Source: Lysobacterales bacterium 66-474 (GTDB lineage: Bacteria; Pseudomonadota; Gammaproteobacteria; Xanthomonadales; Rhodanobacteraceae). From it: a DNA stretch of 64,000 nt. Position 1 is the first letter of the stretch. Each line of letters begins with the position of its first letter. The notes beneath the pieces are model-generated. The model made no database searches. It had not been told where the DNA came from and saw only the letters and a program-made list of their open reading frames with translations. Position numbers and translations under genes: made by a program. The stretch spans positions 992,001 to 1,056,000 of the forward strand of contig MKWP01000015.1 in NCBI GenBank assembly GCA_001899805.1, in the 5' to 3' direction. Positions 35,887 to 44,553 of this stretch are shown in pieces.

Positions 35887-36204
35887 GACCGGCAATGTGC
35901 CCGCTGTCAGGTGATCACGGCGTGAACGCATCAGCCCGAACGTTGCACGCGCCAGCCGCGCACGGCTTGCATTTGCACGACGACATCCCGAGTCGGGCTG
36001 GCGCCGCTTCGATGGCGCCCGTGCTGCCACGTGTCAACCGGACATCGCGCGACGCGTTGACCGTTCGGGCGGGGCAACGACCGCCTGCCTTCATGAGCGG
36101 TTCCGCGGCGGACGCGTACCTCCCCTCCTGCCCGTCGCGGTCGTGAGGCGCCCTGCCGCAAGCGGCAACGCTTGCGGCAGCTTTTTCCCGGTCCGTCCGC
36201 GCAC
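35887..36204 (+). other. Intergenic region upstream of the response regulator
   Basis: About 318 bases with no supported gene. It should hold the promoter of the two-component pair. Its only clear structure is the stem-loop at 36153-36186. Confidence 0.5.
36153..36186 (+). terminator. Strong stem-loop with T-run on plus strand
   Basis: CTGCCGCAAGC-GGCAAC-GCTTGCGGCAG is a perfect 11-bp stem followed by CTTTTT on the plus strand. Both neighbours are minus-strand genes, so its T-run faces the wrong way for them. It may stop antisense transcription toward the GSGD-repeat gene. Confidence 0.6.
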
Positions 36205-37176
36205 TCAGTCGTCGCTGGGAACGCTGACCTTGCCCTTGACGCCGTGATGGTGGACGTCGCCGCTGCCGAGGCTGCCGACGCTGAAGTCGCCGCCTACTCC
36301 GTTCGCGCCGAAATCACCCGAACCGACGCTCTGCGCACTCACGTTGCCGCCGGCCTGCTCGATGCTCACGTCGCCGGACGCAACCGCGCCGACCGTCACG
36401 TCGCCCTTGACGTTGCGCGCGCCGAGATCGCCCGAACCCACGCTTTGCACCTGGACGCTGCCGCCGACGCCCGCGAGCTTGGCGTCGCCCGAAGCCACCG
36501 AACCGATCGACACGTTGCCGGTGACGTTGCGCAATCCGAGGTCACCCGAACCGACCGACCCCGCGTGGGCATCGCCGCGCACGCCGTCCACGCTCACATC
36601 GCCCGAGCCGAGGCTGGACAGGTTCAGGCTGCCGACGTCATTCGCCACGACATCGCCCGAACCCACCCTGAGGCCCAGCTCGCCGGCTACGCCGTCGACC
36701 TTGAGATCGCCCGAACCCAGCGTGGCATCCAGCGCGGCGAGCTTGCTGGCCGTGGCGTCGCCCGAACCCTCCTTCAGCCTGACCGCCAACGCCTGCGGCA
36801 CGCGCACGTCCAGTTTCAGGTAGGCGTAGGAACCGCCTTCGACGATGTTGAAGATGGAGAAGAAATTCACGTTGTGGTCGCCGTCGCGCGCGATCACGCT
36901 GGCGGTGTCGCCGGTGCGCGCGGTTTCGACCTTGATGTCCTGCAACCATTTTTCGTCCGACGCACAGGCGGTGCCGCGGACCTCGATCTTGGCCAATCCG
37001 GGCTGGCCCTGGATGACGAGGTTGTCCGGGCCGATTTCCACCGCCAGCAATTTCAGGCCGGCCGCGTCGATTTCGGCGTTGCGCGGCGCGCTGTACCGGC
37101 ACGGCTCGGCGGCCAGCGCGCACGCGGATGCCGCGAGCAGCGACACGCATGTCAACAACAGGATGGATCGGCGCAT
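36205..37176 (-). CDS. Exported GIN-domain (DUF2807) protein with ten GSGD repeats
   Basis: A 323-residue protein with a signal peptide (RRSILLLTCVSLLAASACALA), a short N-terminal domain with C26 and C70, and a repeat region from about residue 137. That region holds ten units of 18-19 residues, each opening with GSGD or ASGD, for example GSGDLKVDGVAGELGLRV. This is the signature of DUF2807, modelled as a right-handed beta-helix. The surface location and adhesin-like role given to the family are predictions. HHH occurs in the last unit. It lies next to the two-component system. Confidence 0.85.
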   Translation of the reverse strand: MRRSILLLTCVSLLAASACALAAEPCRYSAPRNAEIDAAGLKLLAVEIGPDNLVIQGQPGLAKIEVRGTACASDEKWLQDIKVETARTGDTASVIARDGDHNVNFFSIFNIVEGGSYAYLKLDVRVPQALAVRLKEGSGDATASKLAALDATLGSGDLKVDGVAGELGLRVGSGDVVANDVGSLNLSSLGSGDVSVDGVRGDAHAGSVGSGDLGLRNVTGNVSIGSVASGDAKLAGVGGSVQVQSVGSGDLGARNVKGDVTVGAVASGDVSIEQAGGNVSAQSVGSGDFGANGVGGDFSVGSLGSGDVHHHGVKGKVSVPSDD

Positions 37177-37311
37177 GATCGGTTCTCCGGCGCTGCCGCG
37201 ATCGCGGCGGGACCAGACGAGATTAATCGGGAATGCGTCGCCGGCTCATGTGCCCAAAGTCGGCGTGACTTGCGGCCTATCGACTCGGAAACCTTCTGAA
37301 TGACCCGCCAT

Positions 37312-37387
37312 CGGCACTTCGACAAGCCCAGTGCGAACGGACAACGTGCCGATCCCGTTCGTGGTGAGCCTGTCGAACCATGAACGG
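37312..37387 (+). repeat. TTCGACAAGC/GTCGAA-type REP pair
   Basis: CTTCGACAAGCCCAGTGCGAACGG is followed by CCGTTCGTGGTGAGCC and TGTCGAACCATGAACGG in opposite orientation; the second half is itself a palindrome (CCGTTCGTGG against CCATGAACGG). It lies between the GSGD-repeat gene and mazG. Confidence 0.7.
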
Positions 37388-37407
37388 AACCCGCAACACC
37401 AAGCCCC

Positions 37408-38232
<825 letters not shown>

Positions 38233-38523
38233 ATCAGATAATCACCTTCGAGGTTTCGCATCTGGCAATTCGCGAAATCGCAGACCGAAAACGTTGCGCA
38301 ACCAATGTCCTTGTCGGTAGCGGATGTAGTCGGCGCGCTTGAAGCTGGCCACGATAGCAGTGTTGTCACCTTCGAGACGCCATGCGAACGGCTGATTACA
38401 CCTGGCACCACCGCACGACGTAGGCCGAGACGCCAAACTGCGGACAATCACCGAGCACACGCGAGACCGACCTTGTGGCCCGTTCAATCGACAGTTTCAC
38501 AGCACTTTGGGCACCGCTTGCGA

Positions 38524-38758
38524 CTAATCATCCATCAATGTTTCGACATCGCCCAAGCCCAAGCCAATTCGAACAAGGTTGACTGGCACCCGCAACTCAT
38601 CCACGTGCCCTTGATCAGTAATGCTGGCCCACATTGCAAACGGCCGCGTCACCATCGGACCGGACTAGCCAAAGTTTGCGTTGTACCGCACGCTGCCAAG
38701 ATGCGCGAGAAAATCGTCAGCCGCACGATCTCCCACACCGACATCGCATCGCGGAAAT
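38524..38758 (-). pseudogene. Decayed C-terminal fragment resembling a Cys/Met-metabolism PLP enzyme
   Basis: Two adjacent minus-strand frames each resemble part of one family. FPRCDVGVGDRAADDFLAHL with GSVRYNANFG stops at a TAG near 38669. In another frame ITDQGHVDELRVPVNLVRIG then GLGLGDVETLMDD runs to a TAG at 38524. Together they recall the end of cystathionine gamma-synthase or methionine gamma-lyase proteins (…FLAALKL…ASMTH…ELR…NLVRISVGLEDVE…). No start or PLP lysine region remains. This is pattern recognition only; a protein search of the joined frames would decide it. Confidence 0.4.
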
Positions 38759-38841
38759 GCATCCACCGATCTTACCGACCATGAACATAGTGATCTCATC
38801 AAATGCCCCGCCGCCAAACGCACGGGTTAGGTTGAACACCC

Positions 38842-38899
38842 GGGTCAATTTTGGATCGGTACAACCCTCAAAATGGGCCAATTTTCAATCGATGGCAAC
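38842..38899 (+). mobile_element. IS21-like terminal repeats without transposase
   Basis: Two imperfect direct repeats, GGGTCAATTTTGGATCGG (38842-38859) and GGGCCAATTTTCAATCGA (38875-38892), each followed by an ACAAC/GCAAC tail. Multiple GGGTCAATTTT units are typical of IS21-family ends. No istA or istB is present, so this is a solo end or remnant. Confidence 0.45.
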
Positions 38900-38934
38900 A
38901 TTGCGGCCCTACCAGGTACGTTTGCAGAATGGCG

Positions 38935-39828
38935 TCATGCCTGCAACTGTTCGTTGCTCCGCACCCGTTCCAGCAACCTGACCACACCTTCGGCAATGGC
39001 CTGCGGATGGTCCTCCTGGAGGTAATGCGCGCCATCTCCCAGTTCCACGAATTCGCAGTTGGTCAACGCGGCAGCAAAGGTCCGCCCGAAGGCTGGCGAA
39101 ACCAGCGCACCTGGGTTGCCCGCGAAGAGCACCTTGGGGTACATGGACTTTCCGAGGGCCGTGTGAGCGCGAGTCAGCGTTTCGTGCACGACCCACGGAG
39201 TTCCCTCAATCGGAAGCTCGTTGGGGAAGCGGAATATCGGAACCCGCGAACGTTCATCCGGGAACGGCTTGCGATAGACGGCCATCTCCTCGTCGCTGAG
39301 CTTCCTGCTGATGGATCCGGGCAGTATCCTTTCGACAAACGCGTTCTCACGCAAGATCAACTGTTCGCCGACACCCGGTGTCCTGAACTTCCGGAAAATT
39401 TCCCGCGCCTGCGGCGTTTGGTGGAACTCGTCCCACGATTTCATCGGACGAATGAACTCCATAAACGCCAATCCGCGCACGAAACCGGGCCGCCTCTCGG
39501 CTAGTTCGAACGCGAGCGCAGTACCCCAGTCCTGCGCGACGACACACGCTTCGTCGATCCCGAGTTCAACGAGGAACCGATCCAGCCAAGCCACATGATC
39601 CGCGAACGTATACGGAAGGTCTGGTTTGCCCGACTGGCCGAATCCGATCAGGTCAGGCGCGACGCAAAACGCCACGTCGGACACAATGGGCATGATGTTG
39701 CGCCAAATGTACGACGACGTCGGATTACCGTGCAGGAACAGCACGGGGTATTTGCCTCGTTCGCCTATCGATCGATAGGCCATGGTCGAGTGGTAGATCT
39801 TGATCACGGGAAGCTGGATGTCAGGCAT
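38935..39828 (-). CDS. Haloalkane dehalogenase (HLD-II type)
   Basis: An alpha/beta hydrolase that would cleave carbon-halogen bonds of haloalkanes to alcohol and halide. The 297-residue protein carries the whole active site: nucleophile Asp100 with halide-binding Trp101 in VAQDWGTAL, second halide ligand Asn35 in HGNPTSSYIWRN, Glu124 in AFMEFIRP, and His268 in GDGAHYLQED. These match DhaA/LinB-type enzymes closely, including FRFPNELPIEG. ATG 39828 gives the family length, and GAGA lies nine bases upstream; upstream in-frame codons lack support. It lies 92 bases after the small lipocalin-like gene, in a region with a composition unlike the core. Confidence 0.88.
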   Translation of the reverse strand: MPDIQLPVIKIYHSTMAYRSIGERGKYPVLFLHGNPTSSYIWRNIMPIVSDVAFCVAPDLIGFGQSGKPDLPYTFADHVAWLDRFLVELGIDEACVVAQDWGTALAFELAERRPGFVRGLAFMEFIRPMKSWDEFHQTPQAREIFRKFRTPGVGEQLILRENAFVERILPGSISRKLSDEEMAVYRKPFPDERSRVPIFRFPNELPIEGTPWVVHETLTRAHTALGKSMYPKVLFAGNPGALVSPAFGRTFAAALTNCEFVELGDGAHYLQEDHPQAIAEGVVRLLERVRSNEQLQA

Positions 39829-39920
39829 ATGCAATCTCGCTGTGTAAAATGATTGTGAGAGAAGCTTGTGGAATCGGTCCAATGCGTTGTCGACGATTTT
39901 CATGTGACGAGATAGCCGAC

Positions 39921-40487
39921 CTAGTTGCCCCCCGGTTTCCGCGGGGGCATCCCCACCCGCGTCGCGAACATCTCCTGGTCGAGGCGCCAACTCTTGCCGC
40001 CGTCGGCAGAATTGACCGCTCGCCAGTAAAACGAATCGGGCTTGATGCGGCCGAATATCCAACGGGTGGCTTCGCCGTTTTCTGATCGTTCCAGGACGAT
40101 CTCGTCGCCGACAGCCTTGGCGATGAACGGAAGGACGTATCCATTGACTGGGCCATGCCAAGTCGAGCGCCACGCTCCGAGCCTCGGATCGTAGAATCGC
40201 AAGGTCACGCCGAATTCGCCGGCGGGCTTTGGGCCCGTTATGCGTTGTGACCTCGGCGGAACCATCCAGACGTCCTCGATCGCTCGTCCTTCGAGCGCCC
40301 AACCAAAATGCCACTCACCCGGCGTTCGCCATCGCACGCTTCCATCATGGTTGTAATAGATGACATCCAGCGACCAGCTGCCGACGAACTGGCCAAACAG
40401 CATGAGGTCGCTCTCGTGCGATTGGGCTGGCCCCGAAGCATGCAGGGCATCCAACATCGCATGGCTGGCGTCTTTAACCGGTTTCAT
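39921..40487 (-). CDS. Stand-alone lipocalin-like domain protein
   Basis: A 188-residue protein from ATG 40487, with GAGG seven to eight bases upstream. From about residue 30 it is one domain: FGQFVGSWSLDVIYYNHDGS, GEWHFGWALEGRAIEDVW, then RFYDPRLGAWRSTWHGPVNG. It resembles the DUF1579-like/calycin proteins whose barrel opens with GSW. The same domain, clearly paralogous, forms the C-terminal 150 residues of the neighbouring arginase-fold protein. No signal peptide. The function is unknown; such barrels usually bind small hydrophobic ligands. Confidence 0.75.
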   Translation of the reverse strand: MKPVKDASHAMLDALHASGPAQSHESDLMLFGQFVGSWSLDVIYYNHDGSVRWRTPGEWHFGWALEGRAIEDVWMVPPRSQRITGPKPAGEFGVTLRFYDPRLGAWRSTWHGPVNGYVLPFIAKAVGDEIVLERSENGEATRWIFGRIKPDSFYWRAVNSADGGKSWRLDQEMFATRVGMPPRKPGGN

Positions 40488-40675
40488 GTGACTACCTCGA
40501 ACAGATTGAGTGGTTGGCAGGGTGACGTCGCAAGCCTTGGTATCGATGCACAGCCAGGGCCACCTGACCGGGCGTGCGGTTGCCATCTCTTCCGCCATCC
40601 ATGAATCGACCGTACCCAGCCTGCATGCGCCCATCACCCTGCCTAGGCGAGTGACAACAACGGCACCATCAACGC

Positions 40676-42280
40676 TCAAGTTGCTCCGACTGGCTGACGC
40701 TTTGCCCACATGACCTGTTGCAAACGCCAGGTCTTCCCTCCGTCCGAAGAAACCTCGGACCGCCATTTGAAGGTGTCTGCTCGCATGTCGTAGAACACCC
40801 AATGCGAGAGCTTGCCATCCTCGTCGATGCGCTCAAGGACGATCTCGTCGTCGATGCGGCGCCCGATGAACGACCAGACGATCCCGTTCACCACCCCGTG
40901 CCATACCGAACGCCATGCATGGATGTGTGGATCGTAGAAACGAAGTGTTGCGCCATATTCGCCGGGTGGCGGATCGATGGTTTTCCGATCGGCGCGGGGC
41001 GGCACCACCCACACATCTGCGATTGCGCGGCCTTCAAGCACGCGCGCGAAATGCCATTCGCCGGGAATCCGCTTCTTGATGCTCCCGTCCGGATTGTAGA
41101 AAACGACATCCAGATTCCAACTGCCGAGCAAAGGGGCAAAGATGTCGTTGTCCCCTGCCACCTTTGGGGCCGGCTCACGCGCAAGCAGAGCATCGGCGAA
41201 AATGGCTTCGTTCCGCGGAATGTGCACCATTGCGTCCTCGGTCGCCGCGAATCCACGGACACGGCCGCTCAAGACAAATGCCCGTTCTATAACATTGGCA
41301 AGTTGCCGAGCGAGGCGTCCATTGGGATCAAGGCTCGGATCGAAGATCGTGAGCTCCATCCCTACTGCCTTGGGGCTGGCCAGCAGTTCCGCGAGAATGA
41401 CTTGCAACTGATCAAGGCTCATTCCGCGCGGATTGGGTGAATCCACGGCGGGCATGACGGTTGCATCCAGCACATCCGCATCCAGATGAATCCAGAACCC
41501 ATCCGTTCCGGCCGACTCGAGCCTATGTCGGGCTTTGCGCGCAATCTCGTGGACGCCATGGCGCCTTATCGCATCAATGTCGAAGACCGATGCACCCGAG
41601 TGATCAAATTGCTCGATCGCGAAAAACTCGCCGTCCTTCGCGGTCCGGGAGAGGCCAATCTGGACGACATCATCGATACGGAAATATGGCTTTCGGCCAG
41701 CAATGTCGACCAATTGTTCCGGACCGAATCCCGTGGCGAGGCCAAGGTCTCGGCCCGCAGCCGTGAGGCGACCGTGATACCCGAATGACTCGCGAGGAGG
41801 CGAGAAGTCGTCGTGTGCATCGATGAACACCAGGCCGTAACGTCCTTTTTCGCGAAGAGCAAGTCCGGTTCCGAGCAACACACTGCAATCGCCACCGAGC
41901 ACAACAACGAATCGTTTGGAGCTGAGGATTGGAGACAAACGGGTAGCCAGCCCCCGGCTGTACTTCGCGATTGCAAGGCCATTTCTGAAGCCCGTTGTCG
42001 GCTCGTCAACGAACGAATAGGCAGGCGGAAGCACCCTTCCCATGTCCTGAACGCGTAGCCGTTCCGGTAATCCAGTCGCCCGGATCGCCTCGGGCAGCCG
42101 ATTGACGCCTGGTTCCACGCCCGGCTGAGGTGGGCGCAGACCAAGATTTGAGGGTGCGTCCAGCAACCTAATGTCACCGGATACCTTCGCTCTGACGCTT
42201 GAAGGTGTTGCGGAGGTCGCATGCACCGCTCCCACCGCCAGTAGCAACCAAACTGGAATGCTCGTCCGCCAAGCGATCAT
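40676..42280 (-). CDS. Exported arginase-fold (ureohydrolase-like) protein fused to a lipocalin-like domain
   Basis: A 534-residue protein. A signal peptide (IPVWLLLAVGAVHATSA) precedes an arginase/agmatinase-fold domain (about 35-345) with DAHDD (154-158), HLDADVLD (265-272) and GMELTIFDP. In GGDCS (130-133) Cys132 replaces the Mn-binding His of GGDH. Residues about 379-530 are the lipocalin-like domain shared with the next gene downstream (GSWNLDVVFYNPDGS, GEWHFARVLEGRAIADVW). An exported ureohydrolase with this fusion is unusual, and the substrate is unknown. It diverges from the CGNR regulator across 82 AT-rich bases. Confidence 0.8.
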   Translation of the reverse strand: MIAWRTSIPVWLLLAVGAVHATSATPSSVRAKVSGDIRLLDAPSNLGLRPPQPGVEPGVNRLPEAIRATGLPERLRVQDMGRVLPPAYSFVDEPTTGFRNGLAIAKYSRGLATRLSPILSSKRFVVVLGGDCSVLLGTGLALREKGRYGLVFIDAHDDFSPPRESFGYHGRLTAAGRDLGLATGFGPEQLVDIAGRKPYFRIDDVVQIGLSRTAKDGEFFAIEQFDHSGASVFDIDAIRRHGVHEIARKARHRLESAGTDGFWIHLDADVLDATVMPAVDSPNPRGMSLDQLQVILAELLASPKAVGMELTIFDPSLDPNGRLARQLANVIERAFVLSGRVRGFAATEDAMVHIPRNEAIFADALLAREPAPKVAGDNDIFAPLLGSWNLDVVFYNPDGSIKKRIPGEWHFARVLEGRAIADVWVVPPRADRKTIDPPPGEYGATLRFYDPHIHAWRSVWHGVVNGIVWSFIGRRIDDEIVLERIDEDGKLSHWVFYDMRADTFKWRSEVSSDGGKTWRLQQVMWAKRQPVGAT

Positions 42281-42362
42281 AGGCTAACTTGTAAAATACG
42301 TTTATTAAGTTAGACAGTAATGTATCTTGCCTAACCTGTCAATACATGTTAAAAGGTTATGC
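42281..42362 (+). promoter_or_regulatory. Divergent AT-rich promoter/operator region
   Basis: Eighty-two bases between the exported ureohydrolase-like gene and the CGNR regulator, much richer in A+T than either gene. It holds two dyads: CTAACTT (42284-42290) with AAGTTAG (42306-42312), and ATGTAT (42320-42325) with ATACAT (42342-42347). CTAACTTGT and CTAACCTGT also recur as direct repeats. These are candidate operators for the divergent regulator. AAAAGG lies eight bases before the plus-strand ATG. Confidence 0.55.
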
Positions 42363-42983
42363 ATGGTCATCGAGAAGCACACTTTCCGAAGCCGAGACAT
42401 CGTTGCCGGCAACCTCGCGCTTGACTTCGTCAACACCGTGACTGGTCGCAACGCAACGCCTCGAGACTGGCTGGACGGATACAGCGCACTGCTCGAGTGG
42501 GCAAGGCTCTGTGGCTGTTGTTCCCGGGGCGATCTTGCAACGCTAGACCGCATGGCGACTGCAGGACCGGCGCGTGCAAAGGAAGCGTTGGTCAATGCCA
42601 AGCGACTGCGGGAAGCGTTGTGCTCCGCGGCCTATGCGTTCGTGCACGGTGAAAGCGCAGATCCCATGAGCCGTGCAACGATTGAACGCTTTCACCGGTC
42701 AGCAGCGCAGGCGGCACACTTAGAGTGGCACGCTCACCTATGTCGCATCGTTTGGACCGCGGAGCATTCGGGCCTGGACTTGATTTCGCATGTCATCACC
42801 GTGCAGGCCGTGCGCCTGTTCGGTGACGTCGACGTCGACAGATTGCGGGTTTGCGCGGGTGACAATTGCGGGTGGGTATTCCTCGACACCTCACGCGGTG
42901 GTCGCCGACGCTGGTGCGATATGGCGACGTGTGGCAATGTCGCGAAAGCCCGCCGTCACTACAGTCGGATACACTCAGACTGA
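42363..42983 (+). CDS. CGNR zinc-finger (ABATE-domain) transcriptional regulator
   Basis: A 206-residue protein with an N-terminal ABATE-like domain (AGNLALDFVNTVTGRNATPRD) and a C-terminal CGNR zinc finger. The finger has the Cys pair in CAGDNCGWVFLD, then SRGGRRRWCDMATCGNVAKARRHY with the diagnostic CGN. Members are thought to be stress-responsive DNA-binding regulators. It is divergent from the ureohydrolase-like gene, so it probably controls that gene and the two downstream of it (lipocalin-like and dehalogenase). The ATG at 42363 has AAGG upstream. Confidence 0.85.
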   Translation: MVIEKHTFRSRDIVAGNLALDFVNTVTGRNATPRDWLDGYSALLEWARLCGCCSRGDLATLDRMATAGPARAKEALVNAKRLREALCSAAYAFVHGESADPMSRATIERFHRSAAQAAHLEWHAHLCRIVWTAEHSGLDLISHVITVQAVRLFGDVDVDRLRVCAGDNCGWVFLDTSRGGRRRWCDMATCGNVAKARRHYSRIHSD

Positions 42984-43146
42984 CAACCCGCTGTAACCAG
43001 ACGCCAGAACCAGGACCATGCTTCACGCGTGCTCGCAAGCAGATCGCGTGACGTTTCGGTCGCGTGTATGAATTTACACTCTGGGAACGCTGTCGCGTGT
43101 GTCCAAGTAAATCGGTATCGGCTACCCAAGCGCGCAAGATGGTCCA

Positions 43147-43950
43147 TCACGCAGGGCGCAATCGCGCCAGCCAATCCACCGATGTATCGCCGATCGCGAG
43201 AAATTCGGGGTTGAGCAGCGAATCCCCGGTGTTGTAGCGCAACGGTTCGCCGTGCAGGTTCACGACCGCACCGCCGGCCTGCTCGACCACGCACTGCGCG
43301 GCCGCGGTGTCCCATTCGGAGGTCGGGCCGAGCCGCAGGTACAGGTCGGCGTCGCCGCGCGCGACCATGCAGAACTTGATCGACGAGCCCACCGACACCA
43401 GCCGGTGGTCGCCGAGCCGTGCGAGCACTTCTCCCTGGCGATCGCTGCCGTGCGAACGGCTGCCGGCCACCACCGGAACCGCTGCAGCCGCACGCGTCGC
43501 GATCGGACGCGGCAATGCGCCCGGCGCCGATTCCAGGAACGCGCCCTCGCCCGCCACGCCGTAGTACAGATCGCCGGTCACCGGCAACAGCACCACGCCC
43601 AGCAAGGGCGCATGGTTTTCGATCAGCGCGATGTTGACGGTGAACTCGCCGTTGCGCTTCACGAATTCGCGGGTGCCATCCAAAGGATCGACCAGCCAGT
43701 AGCGGGGCCACGCACGGCGCGTTTCCCACGCGATGCTTTTCGACTCCTCGGACAACACCGGGATGTCCGGCGCCAGCGCGCGCAGGCCCTCCACGATCAC
43801 GCGGTGCGAGGCCATGTCGGCGGCGGTCAGCGGCGAATCGTCGGACTTGTGTTCGACCGCGAAGCTGCCGGCGTAGATTTCCAGGATCGCCGCGCCCGCG
43901 CAACGCGCGAGCTGGCGACATTCGGTCGCAAAACGTTCGAGCGTGCTCAT
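43147..43950 (-). CDS. cysQ: 3'(2'),5'-bisphosphate nucleotidase CysQ
   Basis: Removes 3'-phosphoadenosine 5'-phosphate from sulfate assimilation. The 267-residue, inositol-monophosphatase-fold protein has PVLSEES, VDPLDGTREFVKRNGEFTVN and the C-terminal SEWDTAAAQCVVEQAGG, all metal-site motifs. Its ATG overlaps the nudE stop as ATGA. nudE-cysQ pairing is common in this order. It is the first core gene after the island. Confidence 0.96.
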   Translation of the reverse strand: MSTLERFATECRQLARCAGAAILEIYAGSFAVEHKSDDSPLTAADMASHRVIVEGLRALAPDIPVLSEESKSIAWETRRAWPRYWLVDPLDGTREFVKRNGEFTVNIALIENHAPLLGVVLLPVTGDLYYGVAGEGAFLESAPGALPRPIATRAAAAVPVVAGSRSHGSDRQGEVLARLGDHRLVSVGSSIKFCMVARGDADLYLRLGPTSEWDTAAAQCVVEQAGGAVVNLHGEPLRYNTGDSLLNPEFLAIGDTSVDWLARLRPA

Positions 43951-44504
43951 GTGGGACGAAACCTTCCTTCAAGAAATTCACGCGCGATGAAAAGCGCGGC
44001 GATCGAGCGTCCTTCGGACACGTCGTCGCGCGCCAGCAGCAAATGCAATTCGGAAAGCTTCCACGGCACCACTTCCGGGGGTTCCGGTTCGTCGCCGGGA
44101 CGGCGCTGGGGATACAGGTCCTGCGCCAGCACCACGCCCGCCTTGTGGCTCATGTACGCCGGCGACAACGACAGGCTGGCCAGCGGCGTCAGTGTGCGCG
44201 CGCCATAACCCACTTCTTCCTGCAGTTCGCGGTTGGCCGCCTGCAACGGAGTTTCGTCGCGATCGATGCGGCCCTTCGGCAAGCCGAGCTCGTAGCGATC
44301 CAGGCCCGCGCCGTACTCGCGCACCAGCAGCACGGTGGCATCGTCGAGCATCGGCACGATGAACACCGCACCCATGCCCGACGCGGTGAGGCGTTCGAAG
44401 GTGCGGCGCGCACCGTTGGAAAACGCGAGGTCGACTTCCTCGACGCGCAGGAAGCGGCTGTCGCGCGCGGCGCGCCTCGCGAGTATCTCGGGCGGTGTGG
44501 GCAT
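43947..44504 (-). CDS. nudE: ADP compounds hydrolase NudE (Nudix)
   Basis: Hydrolyses ADP-ribose, NADH and Ap3A-type nucleotides. The 185-residue protein has an intact Nudix box, GLPKGRIDRDETPLQAANRE followed by LQEEVG, which fits GX5EX7REUXEEXGU. SLSPAYMSHKAGVVLAQDLYP follows and is typical of NudE. ATG 44504 gives the family start. It is translationally coupled to cysQ. Confidence 0.93.
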   Translation of the reverse strand: MPTPPEILARRAARDSRFLRVEEVDLAFSNGARRTFERLTASGMGAVFIVPMLDDATVLLVREYGAGLDRYELGLPKGRIDRDETPLQAANRELQEEVGYGARTLTPLASLSLSPAYMSHKAGVVLAQDLYPQRRPGDEPEPPEVVPWKLSELHLLLARDDVSEGRSIAALFIAREFLEGRFRPT

Positions 44505-44553
44505 CCCGTGATTGTAACGAGTTGCCGCCGCCGGCAGGCGCGAACCGGCCGGA

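Larger units (their letters stand above)
38233..38934. other. Island edge: non-coding and decayed sequence
   Basis: About 700 bases, visibly lower in GC than the flanks, with no intact gene. It contains a decayed PLP-enzyme fragment (38524-38758) and IS21-like end repeats (38842-38899). A minus-strand frame at 38242-38440 ends in a protein-like stretch (GDNTAIVASFKRADYIRYRQ) that I do not recognise and that may be another remnant. It marks the junction between mazG and the acquired genes. Confidence 0.55.

Noticed and set aside
36153..36186. Terminator for the GSGD-repeat gene or the response regulator
   Set aside because: The T-run is on the plus strand, while both genes are on the minus strand. 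Kept as a plus-strand stem-loop only.
36300..36800. CRISPR-like array, suggested by regular recurrence of GTCGCCCGA-type units
   Set aside because: The periodicity is codon-based (18-19 residues) and belongs to the GSGD protein repeats; there are no unique spacers. No CRISPR array was seen anywhere in the window.
38305..38784. Plus-strand 159-residue frame at the island edge
   Set aside because: No ribosome-binding site and no recognisable motif. It overlaps the better-supported decayed PLP fragment on the other strand.
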